15,220 nucleotides of DNA from Acidimicrobiia bacterium (GTDB lineage Bacteria; Actinomycetota; Acidimicrobiia; Acidimicrobiales; SKKL01): the NCBI GenBank assembly GCA_041676705.1, contig JBAYRL010000020.1, forward strand, positions 1-15,220, given 5' to 3'. Positions within the stretch are counted from its first letter, which is position 1. Every line of letters starts with the position of its first letter. Below are positions 13,668-15,220 of the stretch, piece after piece. The notes beneath the pieces were generated by a model. It worked only from the letters and a program-made list of their open reading frames with translations, made no database searches and was not told the origin of the DNA. A program made the translations under genes and the position numbers.

Positions 13668-15220
13668 TTAGGGTGTGACCACCACTGTTGGGCTGATCCG
13701 ATCTGTAGTTGTGCTATCACCCAGCTGTCCATACTGGTTCCAGCCCCAACACCAACCCGAACCGTTCGAATCGACCCCACAAGAACTGCTACTACCAACA
13801 GTGAGTTGTTCAAAAACGAGCTCACCAGCAACAGCGACGGGAGTAAGCCTCCGAGTTGTTGAGTTATCCCCCAGCTGACCGTTACCATTATTGCCCCAAC
13901 ACCAGGCTTTACCGCTGGTGTCCAACCCGCAGGTATGCCCCCCAGTTTTTAGTTGTGTGAAGGTGTTGTTGCTAGCAACAGCTGTAGGGATATTACGGTT
14001 GGTGGTTGAGTTGTCTCCCAGACCACCACCACTGTTGGAACCCCAACACCAGGCTTTACCTTCGATGTCGATTGCGCAAGAATGTAAATTACCCGCTGCG
14101 ATTTTTGCAAAGGTCCTGTTCCCGGCAACAGCGACGGGAGTGAGTCTTCGTGTTGTTGAGTTATCTCCCAGCTGACCGTTACCATTATTGCCCCAACACC
14201 AGGCTTTACCAGTCGTGTCCAATCCGCAGGTATGCTCACCGCCTACAGCTAGTTGTGTGAATGTTTTGTTGCCAGCAACAGCTGTAGGGATATTACGGTT
14301 GGTGGTTGAGTTGTCCCCCAGACCACCACCACTGTTGGAACCCCAACACCAGGCTTTACCAGTCGTGTCCAACCCGCAGGTATGGTAGTGGCCAGCGTCA
14401 AGTTGTCTAAAGGTATGATCACCACTAACCGCTGTCGCGATGTGGCGATGTGTGCTTGTACCATCCCCCAAGGCATTAAACCCATTATTGCCCCAACACC
14501 AGGCTTTACCAGCAGTATCAAGCCCGCAGGTATAATCTTGACCTAGCGTGATTTGTGAGAATGTGTGGTTGCCAACAACCTTTGTTGGGGTTAGTTGTTG
14601 TGTTGTTGTGTTGTTACCTAGCTGACCACGATGGTTGTTGCCCCAGCACCAAGCCTCACGGTTAATATCTAAGCCACACGTGTGAGACTGACCTGTGGCT
14701 ATTTGTGTCCAAAACCCTAGCTCAGGTTCAGGTTCAGGTTCTGTTGTGGTCGTAGTTTCAGTACCGGCAGGTGTGCTACCTACAGTGGCACCGGGGATCA
14801 GACCGTCTGATATTAGTTGTGTGGGTGTGTGGTCTCCTACCTGATTGGAACCTACAGAGTTCCCGTGGATTGTGCCTACTGGTGGTGTCACTACAACATT
14901 CCAACCCGTGTCCCCTACCCCAACCAGCACCAGGGTATTAGATGTTCTTACAAAACCGATTTCACCAGCATCTGGCCAAACGTCCCCTTCAACAGGCACC
15001 AACCCATCACCACTATCAGCCAGTGTTCCAAAGCTTGTAGCGCCGGGGGTGTCCTCAATAGCACCTACATTGTTGCGCACCGCAACCCGGCCTGAGTATC
15101 CCAACGATCCGCCCCCGACAGGGCCAGCAGTGCTTGTGCTTCGCGTCCCATTGAACGTAACGATGCAAGTTCGGTTTCGGTTTGGGCTTTGTTAAACACG
15201 GTTTGAAAACCAACAAACGC
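13668..15220 (-). pseudogene. Pilin-adhesin 3: pilin-like protein with RCC1 head, frameshifted and cut by the right edge
   Basis: Reading leftward from the edge, one frame gives AFVGFQTVFNKAQ, REAQALLALSGADRWDTQAG, then L and a stop at 15065. It matches the pilin half of copies 1 and 2. The rest continues in another frame (VAVRNNVGAIEDT onward) to TAA at 13668. Compared with copy 2, the segment between the Leu codon and the Gly-Ala codons is 17 instead of 12 bases, a net +5. An ATG at 15104 could start the second frame but lacks the export leader, so a full pilin is not made without correction. The pilin half has lost both cysteines found in copies 1 and 2. A Thr/Glu-Pro linker leads to seven RCC1 repeats with WCWG. 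The true start lies outside the window. A sequencing error is possible. Confidence 0.7.
13680..14715 (-). repeat. RCC1-encoding repeats with two-blade (about 300 bp) super-unit
   Basis: Seven units of about 150 bp carry CCCCAACACCA on the plus strand. Stretches from 13976 and 14276 (300 apart), and from 13829 and 14126 (297 apart), are nearly identical. In the protein, repeats 3-4 (SNSGGG then NNGNGQ) recur as 5-6. Pairs of blades were duplicated as one unit. Confidence 0.75.

Overview
The window looks like part of an accessory or mobile-element region from a Gram-positive-type bacterium, most likely an actinomycete-like lineage with roughly balanced GC content. The lineage call is tentative. 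It rests on a cell-wall hydrolase typical of Gram-positive conjugation systems, a lipoprotein signal, and frequent TTA/TTG leucine codons that argue against a high-GC streptomycete. No ribosomal, tRNA or core metabolic gene is present. I recognise no relaxase, recombinase or transposase.

Layout from left to right. (1) A very large plus-strand protein, cut by the left edge, carries one membrane segment, two lysozyme-like (SLT) regions and a C-terminal NlpC/P60 peptidase. It is the kind of wall hydrolase used by type IV secretion or conjugation machines. (2) A small Xre-type helix-turn-helix gene follows on the same strand, with a hairpin plus T-run at its 5' end. (3) About 500 bp without a gene holds four and a half perfect 23-bp tandem repeats (iteron-like) and a hairpin that ends the next gene. 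(4) Pilin-adhesin 1 (minus strand) joins a type IV prepilin N-terminus to an RCC1 beta-propeller; its 3' end has been shifted out of frame. (5) A stretch of about 650 bp without a convincing gene follows, with a fossil of the 3' end of an ATPase gene at its left side. (6) Pilin-adhesin 2 (minus strand) has nearly the same N-terminus as pilin 1 but a glycine-rich C-terminal domain. (7) A 1393-residue HerA/VirB4-like ATPase (minus strand) has an inserted Ser/Thr/Gly-rich segment of about 400 residues. (8) A small lipoprotein (plus strand) is followed by an extended -10 promoter and a strong 18-bp-stem hairpin. (9) Pilin-adhesin 3 (minus strand) has a second RCC1 propeller, is frameshifted in its pilin half, and runs off the right edge.

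The ATPase, the membrane-anchored wall hydrolase, the lipoprotein and the pilin-like proteins together suggest a surface or DNA-transfer apparatus. Its pilin-like subunits would carry exchangeable adhesive heads. The most notable signal is this family: a conserved prepilin/pilin half, a Thr/Pro linker, and then unrelated heads. A duplication of about 690 bp, including an 82-bp perfectly identical block that spans the ATPase gene's end and the pilin leader, shows how one copy arose. Two of the three copies are frameshifted and the third has a G8 tract in its leader, which fits a family under diversification or on/off selection. Functional links between these genes are inferred from proximity and domain type only.
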